Below, one piece after another: positions 26,798 through 35,252 of a DNA stretch of 64,000 nucleotides (positions are counted from its first letter, which is position 1; every line of letters begins with the position of its first letter). Under the pieces are notes generated by a model. The model was not told where the DNA came from, ran no database searches, and saw only the letters and a list, made by a program, of their open reading frames with translations. The DNA comes from an uncultured Collinsella sp. (GTDB lineage Bacteria; Actinomycetota; Coriobacteriia; Coriobacteriales; Coriobacteriaceae): assembly GCA_902475785.1 (NCBI GenBank), contig CABSAN010000001.1:1-64000 (forward strand), read 5' to 3'. The position numbers were made by a program, and so were the translations under genes.

Positions 26798-28069
26798 ATG
26801 ACTGAAAAATTAAAAATTGCTGTCGCCGGTACCGGCTACGTCGGCCTGTCCCTCGCCGTCCTGCTCTCGCAGCACAACGAAGTCCACGCGCTGGACATCG
26901 TGCCCGAGAAGGTCGAGAAGATAAACAACTACGTATCGCCCATCCAGGACGACGAGATCGAGCGCTTCCTGGCGGAGGCCAAGGCGGGGGAGCGCGCGCT
27001 CGACCTGCACGCCACCGTCGACGTGGCCGAGGCCTACGCGGGCGCCGACTACGCCGTCATCGCCACGCCCACCAACTACGACAGCGACAGGAACTTCTTC
27101 GACACTTCGTCGGTCGAGGCCGCCATCGCCGCCGTGCGCTCGGTGAACCCGGACGCTTGGATCGTCATCAAGTCGACCATCCCCGTCGGCTACACCGCGG
27201 GCCTGCGCGAGAGGCTGGGCGACGACAAGATCTTCTTCAGCCCCGAGTTCCTGCGCGAGAGCAAGGCGCTCTACGACAACCTGCACCCCAGCCGCATCGT
27301 GGTGGGCGCTCCGAAGGACGACCCCGAGGCCGTGGCGGCCGCCGAGTGCTTCGCCGGCCTGCTCGCCCAGGGCGCCGACCCCGCCGAGCTGGAGCGCGTG
27401 AACGCCGACGGCACCAAGGGCATCCCGGAGCTCGTGCTCGGTACCACCGAGGCCGAGGCCGTCAAGCTCTTCGCCAACACCTACCTGGCGCTGCGCGTCG
27501 CCTACTTCAACGAGCTCGACACCTACTGCGAGGTCCGCGGCCTCAACACCCGCGACGTCATCGACGGCGTGTGCCTTGAGCCTCGCATCGGCAGCCACTA
27601 CAACAACCCGAGCTTCGGATACGGCGGCTACTGCCTGCCCAAGGACACCAAGCAGCTGCTGGCCAACTACAGGGACGTGCCGCAGAACCTGATCGAGGCC
27701 ATCGTCGAGGCCAACCGCACCCGCAAGGACTTCGTCGCCGACGAGGTGCTGCAGATGGTGTGGGACCGCGTCTATGCCGGCAAGGAGAAGCCGGTCGTGG
27801 GCGTCTACCGCCTGACGATGAAGTCCAACTCCGACAACTTCCGCGCGAGCTCCATCCAGGGCGTCATGAAGCGCGTGAAGGCGAAGGGCGTGCCCGTGGT
27901 GGTCTACGAGCCCACGCTGGACGCGCCGGAGTTCTTTGGCTCCGAGGTCACGCACGACCTGGAGGCCTTCAAGGACGGCTGCGACGTGATCGTGGCCAAC
28001 CGGTGGAGCGACGAGCTCGCGGACGTGGCGGACAAGGTGTACACGAGGGATCTGTTTAAACGTGATTAA
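26798..28069 (+). CDS. ugd: UDP-glucose/UDP-sugar 6-dehydrogenase
   Basis: Oxidises UDP-glucose to UDP-glucuronate with two NAD. The N-terminal Rossmann motif is [17 protein letters not shown] (about 7-23), the catalytic-loop region is [20 protein letters not shown], and the catalytic cysteine lies in [16 protein letters not shown] (about 268-283). At 423 residues it is near the family length. UDP-glucuronate would feed the glucuronyl C5-epimerase-type protein two genes on. Its third-position GC is far higher than that of both neighbours (for example 27001-28050 against 25850-26750), resembling core genome genes, so the locus is a mosaic. GAGGAG precedes the ATG. A UDP-N-acetylhexosamine dehydrogenase function is less likely but possible. 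Confidence 0.9.
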   Translation: MTEKLKIAVAGTGYVGLSLAVLLSQHNEVHALDIVPEKVEKINNYVSPIQDDEIERFLAEAKAGERALDLHATVDVAEAYAGADYAVIATPTNYDSDRNFFDTSSVEAAIAAVRSVNPDAWIVIKSTIPVGYTAGLRERLGDDKIFFSPEFLRESKALYDNLHPSRIVVGAPKDDPEAVAAAECFAGLLAQGADPAELERVNADGTKGIPELVLGTTEAEAVKLFANTYLALRVAYFNELDTYCEVRGLNTRDVIDGVCLEPRIGSHYNNPSFGYGGYCLPKDTKQLLANYRDVPQNLIEAIVEANRTRKDFVADEVLQMVWDRVYAGKEKPVVGVYRLTMKSNSDNFRASSIQGVMKRVKAKGVPVVVYEPTLDAPEFFGSEVTHDLEAFKDGCDVIVANRWSDELADVADKVYTRDLFKRD

Positions 28070-29363
28070 TTCGATGAAAAACAAACCCTTCGAAAAAAGT
28101 CGACTGCTCCTTCTTGCCCGACGCTTCCCTTTCAATCATGGTGAAGTGGCGGCAGAGTCGTATTTAGAGTCCGAGATTCACTGTCTTGCCCTGTATTTCG
28201 ACGAGATTATAGCGATCGGTACCGAGGCACCCCACGGGGACAGGCCTACATGCGACCTCCCTCCTAATGTCGTGCCGATAGCGCTTGGTTGTTGCAATTC
28301 ACGTAAAGACAAACTGAAGCACATTGTTAGGGGACTGTTGTTTCCGCATGGTGCTGGTACTCAGCTTGAGGAGGCCTATGCTAGCGACCCAGTCAAAGGC
28401 GCGTTTAAGCGTGTGTTCAGGGGCTATTTCGCAGCGAGGGCTTTGGAGAAGTACGTAGCCCTGTGCCAAACTCTTGATCGTCGCAATCTTGTGCCTACTC
28501 ACGTCTATAGTTTTTGGTTTTACGATACAGCGCTTGTTGCGAGTTGGATTTCCCGCAGGTATCTGTGTGCGCGCGCGGTAGCTCGTGCACACAGGTATGA
28601 TCTCTACTCAGATCGTACCTGTTTGCATTATCTACCGTTCCGACGGTACCTCCTAGACAGCCTCGATATGGTGTTGGCCTGCTCGAAGGACGGAGAAGCG
28701 TATGTAAACGCTATGTGGCCTGGCTTTGAGGAGAAGGTTTCGACCCTCTATCTAGGGACGCGTTCTCTCCCCAACAAATCAGGTGAGAAATGTGACGATT
28801 CGCTTAGGCTTGTATCTTGCTCGCGCGTCGTGGACGTCAAGCGTGTAAATCTCATTGCCGAAGCTATCATCATTTTGGAGCGGCACGGAATATCGGTTTC
28901 CTGGACTCATTTTGGTGATGGTCCTCTTGTGGGTGAGTTGAAATCGATATGTGAGAAATTTACGAGTTCAAGGGTCGATCTCAGGGGCAACCTTCCAAAT
29001 GCAGAGTTGCTTTCGGCGTACGATGCCGAGCACTTTGATCTATTCGTGAACGTTTCTTCCAGTGAAGGCCTGCCTTTATCGATTATGGAGGCTTGCGGAT
29101 TCGGGATTCCAGTATTGGCCACGGATGTTGGCGGAACGCACGAAATAATTGAACACGGTGTTAATGGTTTTCTTTTACCAGAGAGATGCACTCCAGACAG
29201 CGTTGCTGCGTCCATTGAGGCATTTGCTGCTCTAGATGATGACGTGAAAGCGGAAATGAGGAATGCGGCTCGTGACGCATGGGCTCGTGATTTTCAAACG
29301 GAGAAAAATGTTAAGGAGCTTGCCCGCGTGCTTGGAGTTGCGGTAAAGGAGTTGGATGACTGA
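28062..29363 (+). CDS. Glycosyltransferase family 4 (GT-B)
   Basis: A 433-residue GT-B enzyme. The C-terminal nucleotide-sugar domain has [20 protein letters not shown] (about 247-266), FGDGPL, and the donor-binding E-x7-E motif in [20 protein letters not shown] (about 331-350), then [11 protein letters not shown]. The N-terminal acceptor domain is less conserved. The frame opens at GTG 28062, overlapping the ugd stop by eight bases; ATG 28074 is an alternative. AT-rich like the other transferases. It presumably extends the polysaccharide repeat unit. Confidence 0.88.
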   Translation: MINSMKNKPFEKSRLLLLARRFPFNHGEVAAESYLESEIHCLALYFDEIIAIGTEAPHGDRPTCDLPPNVVPIALGCCNSRKDKLKHIVRGLLFPHGAGTQLEEAYASDPVKGAFKRVFRGYFAARALEKYVALCQTLDRRNLVPTHVYSFWFYDTALVASWISRRYLCARAVARAHRYDLYSDRTCLHYLPFRRYLLDSLDMVLACSKDGEAYVNAMWPGFEEKVSTLYLGTRSLPNKSGEKCDDSLRLVSCSRVVDVKRVNLIAEAIIILERHGISVSWTHFGDGPLVGELKSICEKFTSSRVDLRGNLPNAELLSAYDAEHFDLFVNVSSSEGLPLSIMEACGFGIPVLATDVGGTHEIIEHGVNGFLLPERCTPDSVAASIEAFAALDDDVKAEMRNAARDAWARDFQTEKNVKELARVLGVAVKELDD

Positions 29364-30310
29364 TGGGCCAGTTTTCTCAAAAAATGACCATGTTAAAGAG
29401 ATGGACGAGAATTCTGTTTGGCAAAACGGAAGTCGCCGTGCGACAAGGCGTAGGTTGTGCCTACCAAGTCGGAAAGATTGCGGGTTATTATAACGACTTA
29501 ACTGGCAAGGTTTCGTCCAACACGCTGCTCGACTCCGATGGCATCCCCGTAAGTGTGATAGCTGGTGGCGAGAAGAGACATTTTCCAATTGCTATCTTTC
29601 AATATGCTTTGGGTTGCTATGACTTGTCTCTCATCGACCCCGACGATTCCAAGCGAACTTTGGAATCGCTTCGCGTCTGCTCCGATTGGGCCCTTTCGGC
29701 TCAAAGAGAAGATGGCTCATGGGATGCTTTTGGTCCCATTGGGAGTGAGAAATATTCTGTGTCGTCTATGGCGCAGGGCGAAGGCTGCTCGATGCTTCTT
29801 AGGGCTTGGCTGGCGTTCGGGGATGAGCGGTATCGGGAAGCGGCTCTTAAAGCGGCGGAATTTATGCTAGTCGATATGGCACAAGGGGGCGTCTGCTCGT
29901 ACGAGGGCAATGAGTTGTATTTGGAGGAGTATCCACAGCATCCTCGCCGAAGCGTTATGAATGGTTGGATTTTCAGTTTGTTTGGTCTTTATGATGCGTC
30001 ACTCGTGGATGAGCGGTTTTCGGAGCCATTCAAACGTTCGGTGGCTACCCTTGCTCAACACCTCTTGGATTACGATGCTGGCTTTTGGACTTACTACGAT
30101 CTTGAGCATCGTATTGCATCGCCTGCATACCACTCGCTTCATATTGCCCAATTAAAGGTCCTTGCGGATTTAAGTGGCAAGGACGTTTTTTCAAACACGG
30201 CTGATAAGTTCGAGCGATACGAATCCAAGACGGCAAACAAAAGAAAGGCGATTCTGAGGAAAGCGATTCAGAAGATAATCGAGAAGTCGGATGCGGTGAT
30301 TGTGCAATGA
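29363..30310 (+). CDS. Glucuronyl C5-epimerase C-terminal domain-like protein
   Basis: A 315-residue protein. From about residue 75 it matches the (alpha/alpha) barrel of the D-glucuronyl C5-epimerase C-terminal family: SVMNGWIFSLFGLYDASL (about 198-215), LLDYDAGFWTYYDL and SPAYHSLHIAQLKVLADL (about 250-278). In animals and some bacteria this fold converts glucuronate to iduronate in glycosaminoglycan-like polymers. A role in the same pathway as ugd two genes upstream is a reasonable inference, but bacterial members can have other functions. No signal peptide is evident. The start overlaps the previous stop by one base, and the end overlaps the next start by four. Confidence 0.72.
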   Translation: MGQFSQKMTMLKRWTRILFGKTEVAVRQGVGCAYQVGKIAGYYNDLTGKVSSNTLLDSDGIPVSVIAGGEKRHFPIAIFQYALGCYDLSLIDPDDSKRTLESLRVCSDWALSAQREDGSWDAFGPIGSEKYSVSSMAQGEGCSMLLRAWLAFGDERYREAALKAAEFMLVDMAQGGVCSYEGNELYLEEYPQHPRRSVMNGWIFSLFGLYDASLVDERFSEPFKRSVATLAQHLLDYDAGFWTYYDLEHRIASPAYHSLHIAQLKVLADLSGKDVFSNTADKFERYESKTANKRKAILRKAIQKIIEKSDAVIVQ

Positions 30311-31383
30311 TCCAAAATACCATCTTGCAGGTAATGCCTGATTTTGGATTGGCCGGGGCAGAGCGAATGGCTGAGCATTTGAGCACTGAATTGAGCTCGA
30401 GGGGCTGGAACGTAATCGCTGTAAGTCTTTTTGATCGCCATACCGAGATTACTGATGAACTTGAGTCTTCGGGAATCGAAGTGGTTTATCTAGGCAAAAA
30501 ACCAGGTCTTGACATATCGATGGTTTCGAAATTACGAAGGCTGTTCAAGATTACGAAACCTTTGGTTATCCATACGCATAGATATTGCATGCAGTACACT
30601 ATGCCAGCGAGCTTGGGGCTTCGATTGAACAGCGTTCACACGGTTCATAACATTGCAGAAAAAGAGGTTCCCCCGCGCATTCAGGTTATTCAGAAAATGG
30701 CTTTTCGCTCTGGTCGCGCGGTACCCGTTGCAATTAATGAAACCGTGAGGAAAACAATCTGCGATCTATATCATCTTTCTTACGATTCCGTTCCGATTGT
30801 ATACAACGGAGTGCCCGCATGTAAGCCGTCGTGTGTCTCGCTCCCGGGGGACCCAGATTCGTTTGCTTGTTTGAATATCGGTCGACTTATGCCTCAAAAA
30901 AATCAGGCAGCCCTTATTCGTGCGTTTGTCTCTTTTCATGAGCATTATGAAAATGTCAAGCTTGTGATTATCGGCGATGGTGAGTTAAGGGCCGCCTTGC
31001 AAAATCAAATAGATGAATTAGGGGCATCTGAATATATCTTCTTGATGGGAGTTCTCAAAAACGCTAGGGATTATTGCTATGCGGCTGACGCGTTTGTTCT
31101 TCCTTCCTTGTATGAAGGTATGCCAATGACGCTTGTTGAAGCAATGATGGCGGGAATACCCGTTTTGGTCTCGCGAGGGGGTGGTTCCGTAGATTTAGTT
31201 CAAGATGGTGTCACCGGTTACCTCTGCGAATCCGATGCACCCTCGATTGAGTCCGCTCTTCTCCGTCTTTATAGAGATGCAGATCGGAAAAACATTGGCG
31301 ATGCCGGTCGAAAACAAAGCCTAGATTACACGGTTTCTGCTATGGCGGATGGATATGAGAGAGTGTACGCAAAATGGGCCTAG
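30307..31383 (+). CDS. Glycosyltransferase family 4 (GT-B)
   Basis: A 358-residue transferase. The N-terminal domain starts LQVMPDFGLAGAERMAEHLS (about 7-26), the typical glycine-rich GT4 acceptor-side loop. The C-terminal domain contains LNIGRLMPQKNQAALIRAF, LVIIGDGELRAAL and the E-x7-E motif in SLYEGMPMTLVEAMMAGIPV (about 270-289). ATGA overlap with the preceding gene indicates coupling. A 125-base stretch follows before the polymerase gene and holds only a hydrophobic 23-codon frame (31386-31457), probably not a gene. Confidence 0.9.
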   Translation: MIQNTILQVMPDFGLAGAERMAEHLSTELSSRGWNVIAVSLFDRHTEITDELESSGIEVVYLGKKPGLDISMVSKLRRLFKITKPLVIHTHRYCMQYTMPASLGLRLNSVHTVHNIAEKEVPPRIQVIQKMAFRSGRAVPVAINETVRKTICDLYHLSYDSVPIVYNGVPACKPSCVSLPGDPDSFACLNIGRLMPQKNQAALIRAFVSFHEHYENVKLVIIGDGELRAALQNQIDELGASEYIFLMGVLKNARDYCYAADAFVLPSLYEGMPMTLVEAMMAGIPVLVSRGGGSVDLVQDGVTGYLCESDAPSIESALLRLYRDADRKNIGDAGRKQSLDYTVSAMADGYERVYAKWA

Positions 31384-31508
31384 CGATGATAGATGTCACT
31401 GCCGCGTTCGGATTAGTGGATTTAGGTTTTTTAATAGCCTTGAGCTGGATGAACTAGGCTGTTGTCAAAAAACGCGAGTCTGCTCATCTCAAGAGGAAAT
31501 TATTAATC

Positions 31509-32888
31509 ATGTATCTGCATATGAAAGGCGAGCGGTTGTCAAACTCCAAACTAATTTCTAGTCATTCATCGATTTTGAAGAAGAGGATAGGATGGCTGGA
31601 GCTCTCGATTATCTTTGCGTATGCTTTGCTTCTCTTAATTGGTTTGTCTTGGGCGCGATCGATGGGTTCCGTTGCGTTTGCATCCACTTTGCTCATCTTG
31701 GCTATAGCGTCTGTTTCCTCCTCCGAGGTTTGCTGCAGGCTTTTATTTGTTTGCTTCCCCTTTTTTAATTTAATGGGAAGCAATCTTGGCGGCACGAGTA
31801 TGTTCTATGTAATCGTGTTCCTGTTCGCTGTAAAGTCGCTGCTTGATGGAAGTGCGGGTTCGGCTTCGAAACGTTTGTTGATTTATGTCGCCATTATCCT
31901 CGCCACTCTTTATAACTTTACTGCGGGGTCGACGTATTTGAGATGGCTTATCCATATATTGGTTCCATTGCTATTGGTGGCAACTGATAGGACGAAGCGC
32001 CATTTCCCAACGTATATTAAATTGCTCACGGCTTCACTCGTTATCTCTTCCATTATTGGTCAGATGATGGTGGATTCGGGAGTGTATATCTATAACCAGG
32101 GGTCCGTTTGGGTTAATTCGGACGTGACAACAGCCAGGTTCGCAGGTCTCGTGGGGGATGCGGTGTTCTATGGTCAACTTATCTCGGTCGTGATTGGCAC
32201 TAATGTCTACCTTGCCTTGTCTGGTCACGGATATAAGCTCCTCATCCCTATGTGCCTTGCATTGGCCTTCTTTGCTTTCCTGACATATTCAAAAAGTGCT
32301 TTAGTGAGTTTGGCTGTCGTCGCAGTATTTTTGATTTTTGGATTTATCAGACGACTGTTCAAAGATAATGTGCCGGTACACTATGTTCTATTTGTGATTA
32401 CTGCCCTGTTTGTCTTTTATTGGGGGTTGACTTATTTGCTTTCCGGGTCAACCGCGTTTTCTCTTGATGCTCTTACGACGCGACTCGGTTCCAATGATCT
32501 CCTAACCGGGCGAAATCAAATATGGCAGGCCTATATTGGGATGTGGAATCGAATCGGGTTGCCAATGTTTTTTAAGGGCATAGGATTTGATGTATATTCG
32601 TCGACCATGGTTTACGAGAATTTGCACCATTGTCACAACATATACATTGAATCGATAACGTTATTTGGAGTAATCGGTACTGCGATTCTTATAACGGCAC
32701 TAATCCGATTCATTAGTTTTGAGTTGCATCGCGGGGCAACGGCCTCTTCGCTACTTCCATGCGTCGTCTTACTTGTCTCGGGTTTGATTCTGCACGGCTT
32801 TACCGATTATCCGTTTTTTTATGTCTGGACCGTAGCACTTTGCTGTATTGAGTATTCGGCTTCGCAAAGAACCGATACTTGCTTGTAA
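31509..32888 (+). CDS. O-antigen/polysaccharide polymerase-like membrane protein (Wzy type)
   Basis: A 459-residue integral membrane protein with about eleven to twelve hydrophobic segments, for example near 25-45, 48-65, 84-98, 115-131 and 263-285. A large loop near residues 310-370 contains LTGRNQIWQAYIGMWNR, matching the O-antigen ligase/polymerase (Wzy_C) pattern, with HHCHNIYIESITLFGVIG after it. It would polymerise lipid-linked repeat units on the outer face of the membrane. AGAGGAAA lies about nine bases before the ATG. Polymerases diverge quickly, so topology and context carry more weight than sequence. Confidence 0.82.
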   Translation: MYLHMKGERLSNSKLISSHSSILKKRIGWLELSIIFAYALLLLIGLSWARSMGSVAFASTLLILAIASVSSSEVCCRLLFVCFPFFNLMGSNLGGTSMFYVIVFLFAVKSLLDGSAGSASKRLLIYVAIILATLYNFTAGSTYLRWLIHILVPLLLVATDRTKRHFPTYIKLLTASLVISSIIGQMMVDSGVYIYNQGSVWVNSDVTTARFAGLVGDAVFYGQLISVVIGTNVYLALSGHGYKLLIPMCLALAFFAFLTYSKSALVSLAVVAVFLIFGFIRRLFKDNVPVHYVLFVITALFVFYWGLTYLLSGSTAFSLDALTTRLGSNDLLTGRNQIWQAYIGMWNRIGLPMFFKGIGFDVYSSTMVYENLHHCHNIYIESITLFGVIGTAILITALIRFISFELHRGATASSLLPCVVLLVSGLILHGFTDYPFFYVWTVALCCIEYSASQRTDTCL

Positions 32889-32961
32889 TGAGATGTCTTA
32901 TTTTTTAATAAATTCTCAGATATTAGATTTAGGCATCGTGCTCGATGCCCGGGAGGCAGTT

Positions 32962-34371
32962 TTGAATTATAAGAAGCTTATAAGTGATCTTCTTACGGCT
33001 TTTGGCGCGCAGGGGGTCTCCTTCATTTGCAGTGTAGTTACGACCCTGCTTGTTCCTAAGATTCTGGGTGTAGAAGAGTTCGCTTATTGGCAGCTGTTTG
33101 TTTTTTACACCAGTTATGTGAGCTTTTTCCAGCTGGGCTTGAATGACGGTATCTATCTTCAGCACGGCGGAGAAAGTCGCGATGCTATAGATAAAAGTCT
33201 AATTCGTAGCGAGTTCAACGTTGGTGCCTCTTATCAACTTGTCGCAGCGCTCATCATTGCTGGATATGGGCTGTTTTGCGAATCTGGCGATAGGGTTTTT
33301 GTAATCCTAGCCTCTTCTTCGTATCTCCTGCTTTCCAACTTGTCTTTTTATATTTCGTTTGTGTTTCAAGCAATGAATGAGACGAAGATTGCATCATATT
33401 CAACGATTGTAAATCGTGGAATTTATTTAATCCTGCTTCTTTTGTGTATTGGACTCCGGATTGAAGATTTCGAAGTTTACGTCTTCTTCTATCTAGCAGC
33501 GCAGGCGATCACTTTATCCTATCTCCTTTGGAAAGCGCGCGATTTCGCCAGGGCAGGTTCATTGGGCTTTCGTCAATCGGCACGGGAAACGCTGCGTTCT
33601 ATGAAGCTTGGTGTCGTACTTACGATAGCCAATGTATCGGCGCAGCTCATCATGGGTATGTCTCGCATTGTGATAGACCATGTTTGGGGACTTGCTGCGT
33701 TTGGCCAGGTTTCTTTATCTTTATCCATTGTGAACTTTGCATTAGTGTTCGTTTCTCAAGCGGCCATGGTTCTATTTCCGGCAATGCGCTCTGTTGGTCG
33801 CGAGAAAATGAGGATCCACTATATTCGTCTCAGGGACTGCCTTGGTGCCATCTTGCCCGTTGCTATGCTGCTGTATGCGCCTCTGCGTATCTTGGTGGGG
33901 CTTTGGCTTCCACAGTATGAAGACGCCCTTACGTATCTTGCATTCCTGTTTCCTGTATGCCTATTTGAGATACAAACAAACCTTACAGTGGTGACGTTTA
34001 TAAAGGTGAGGTGTGAGCCTCGGGTGCTCCTTGTCATAAACGTGTTGGCCGTTTTGTGCACGTTGGCCGCTCAGGTGATGGCCATTTTGGTCTTTGATAC
34101 GCCCGTCGCATCGGTTCTCGCATCGTTATTCGGTGTTTCTATGAGATATGCCATTGGGACAATTTATCTAGGAAGCGTATATGAAAACCGTAATCCCAAG
34201 ATGATGGCCTGCATGTTCGCTGAGTCAATTGCTTTTATGGCTGTTACGACCTTCGTATCCGTTTTGTGGGGTTTTATTTTCTGCGTGGGGATGCTTGCGG
34301 TCCATTTCGCGCTTTGTCGAAGCGAGCTTAATGCTCTTCTTGGGGAACTTAGACGAGTTAGTTTTCAATAG
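32962..34371 (+). CDS. Polysaccharide flippase (Wzx/MATE-type)
   Basis: A 469-residue membrane protein with about twelve to fourteen segments, resembling the oligosaccharide flippase (PF01943/PF13440) group. The start NYKKLISDLLTAFGAQGVSF with SVVTTLLVPKILGVEEFAYW is typical. I choose TTG 32962 because GGGAGG lies five bases upstream. An earlier ATG at 32893 lacks a ribosome-binding site. It would move lipid-linked repeat units to the outer leaflet for the polymerase encoded upstream. It is the last recognisable gene of the polysaccharide locus; glf, normally linked to such loci, lies 15 kb away beyond the accessory island. Confidence 0.85.
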   Translation: MNYKKLISDLLTAFGAQGVSFICSVVTTLLVPKILGVEEFAYWQLFVFYTSYVSFFQLGLNDGIYLQHGGESRDAIDKSLIRSEFNVGASYQLVAALIIAGYGLFCESGDRVFVILASSSYLLLSNLSFYISFVFQAMNETKIASYSTIVNRGIYLILLLLCIGLRIEDFEVYVFFYLAAQAITLSYLLWKARDFARAGSLGFRQSARETLRSMKLGVVLTIANVSAQLIMGMSRIVIDHVWGLAAFGQVSLSLSIVNFALVFVSQAAMVLFPAMRSVGREKMRIHYIRLRDCLGAILPVAMLLYAPLRILVGLWLPQYEDALTYLAFLFPVCLFEIQTNLTVVTFIKVRCEPRVLLVINVLAVLCTLAAQVMAILVFDTPVASVLASLFGVSMRYAIGTIYLGSVYENRNPKMMACMFAESIAFMAVTTFVSVLWGFIFCVGMLAVHFALCRSELNALLGELRRVSFQ

Positions 34372-34408
34372 CGGAGGATTGAAGCCTACTTAAAGAAGTA
34401 GCGAGTGG

Positions 34409-34804
34409 CTAATTTCTATCTTCCATACAGCTCATAAGGATTTGTGTCGTTGGTATGACAATGTCCCCATCACAGTGTGTGTGAAGATTGCTACCCACGA
34501 CGGCTGCTGGGTGCTTTATAACAAGTAGGTACCGCAAATTTCTTTCGCAAATTGATTTTGCCGTCCTCGGCCCTGTCCTCTTCTGGCCCTCCGCCTTTTC
34601 CTTCAGTTCGTCCATCTCCTCTAGTTTGGACATGTCCAGGTACCTCCTCTTGCCCCACTCGTGCTCCACTATGCGTTTCAGCTTCGCCGTCACCAGCATG
34701 AGGACTGAGTTGCCGTCCGGGAAGGTCCCGACGGCCCTCGTCCTCCTCCTGATCTCGCGGTTGATGCGCTCGATCCCGTTGTTCGTCTTGATCCGGCCTA
34801 GCAC
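34409..34804 (-). pseudogene. IS256-family (mutator) transposase, C-terminal remnant
   Basis: Only the last part of a mutator-type transposase remains. RIKTNNGIERINREIRRR, then TFPDGNSVLMLVTAKLK and EHEWGKRRYLDMSKLEE are characteristic of the IS256 C-terminus. The DDE catalytic residues and the whole N-terminal two thirds are missing. It is the one clear transposase trace in the window and marks the polysaccharide/accessory-island boundary. Confidence 0.88.
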
Positions 34805-35252
34805 ACTCGTTTCCAGAGCTTGAGATTCTCACAATTTTGGGTTTGGGGGGGGATGAAGCTCGCCGTGAGAATCATATCAGTGCCGAGGCCGTTCTACTCC
34901 ATGATGTACTCCGGCAGTCCGGTTCTTTGGCTACCGTTTGACGAAAATTATTTAGCTAATGCACTTCGTTAAAGCGTTGGGGGGTACCATTGCCCTAGGC
35001 GTTCACTGCCAGGTGCATGACGTTAACATCCGTTTGTTGACCTTTCAATTTGGTCGATTGTTTATTGGGAGTTGTCATGCCGGTTAACCAATCTTTGGGT
35101 GCTAACGATCAATAGCGTTCTTTAATTGTTGCTGAGCGAAGAACCGGTTTTTCCAGTATTACTCGTAGGGGTCGAGCAATTGCGTTCTTTGTTGCTTAAG
35201 CGCGCTGTGATTTGTACGAACTGCTCGTCCCTTACTTATAAGGATACCAAGT
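34805..35252. other. Intergenic region after the IS remnant
   Basis: No gene is seen. GATTCTCAC (34824-34832) and GTGAGAATC (34865-34873) form an inverted repeat around a G-rich run (34843-34852), possibly an IS end. A promoter-like TTGACC-N17-GTTTAT lies near 35038-35066 ahead of the membrane-protein gene. Confidence 0.45.

Noticed and set aside
31349..31561. 70-codon plus-strand frame between glycosyltransferase and polymerase genes
   Set aside because: Overlaps both neighbours out of frame, with no start signal and no domain.
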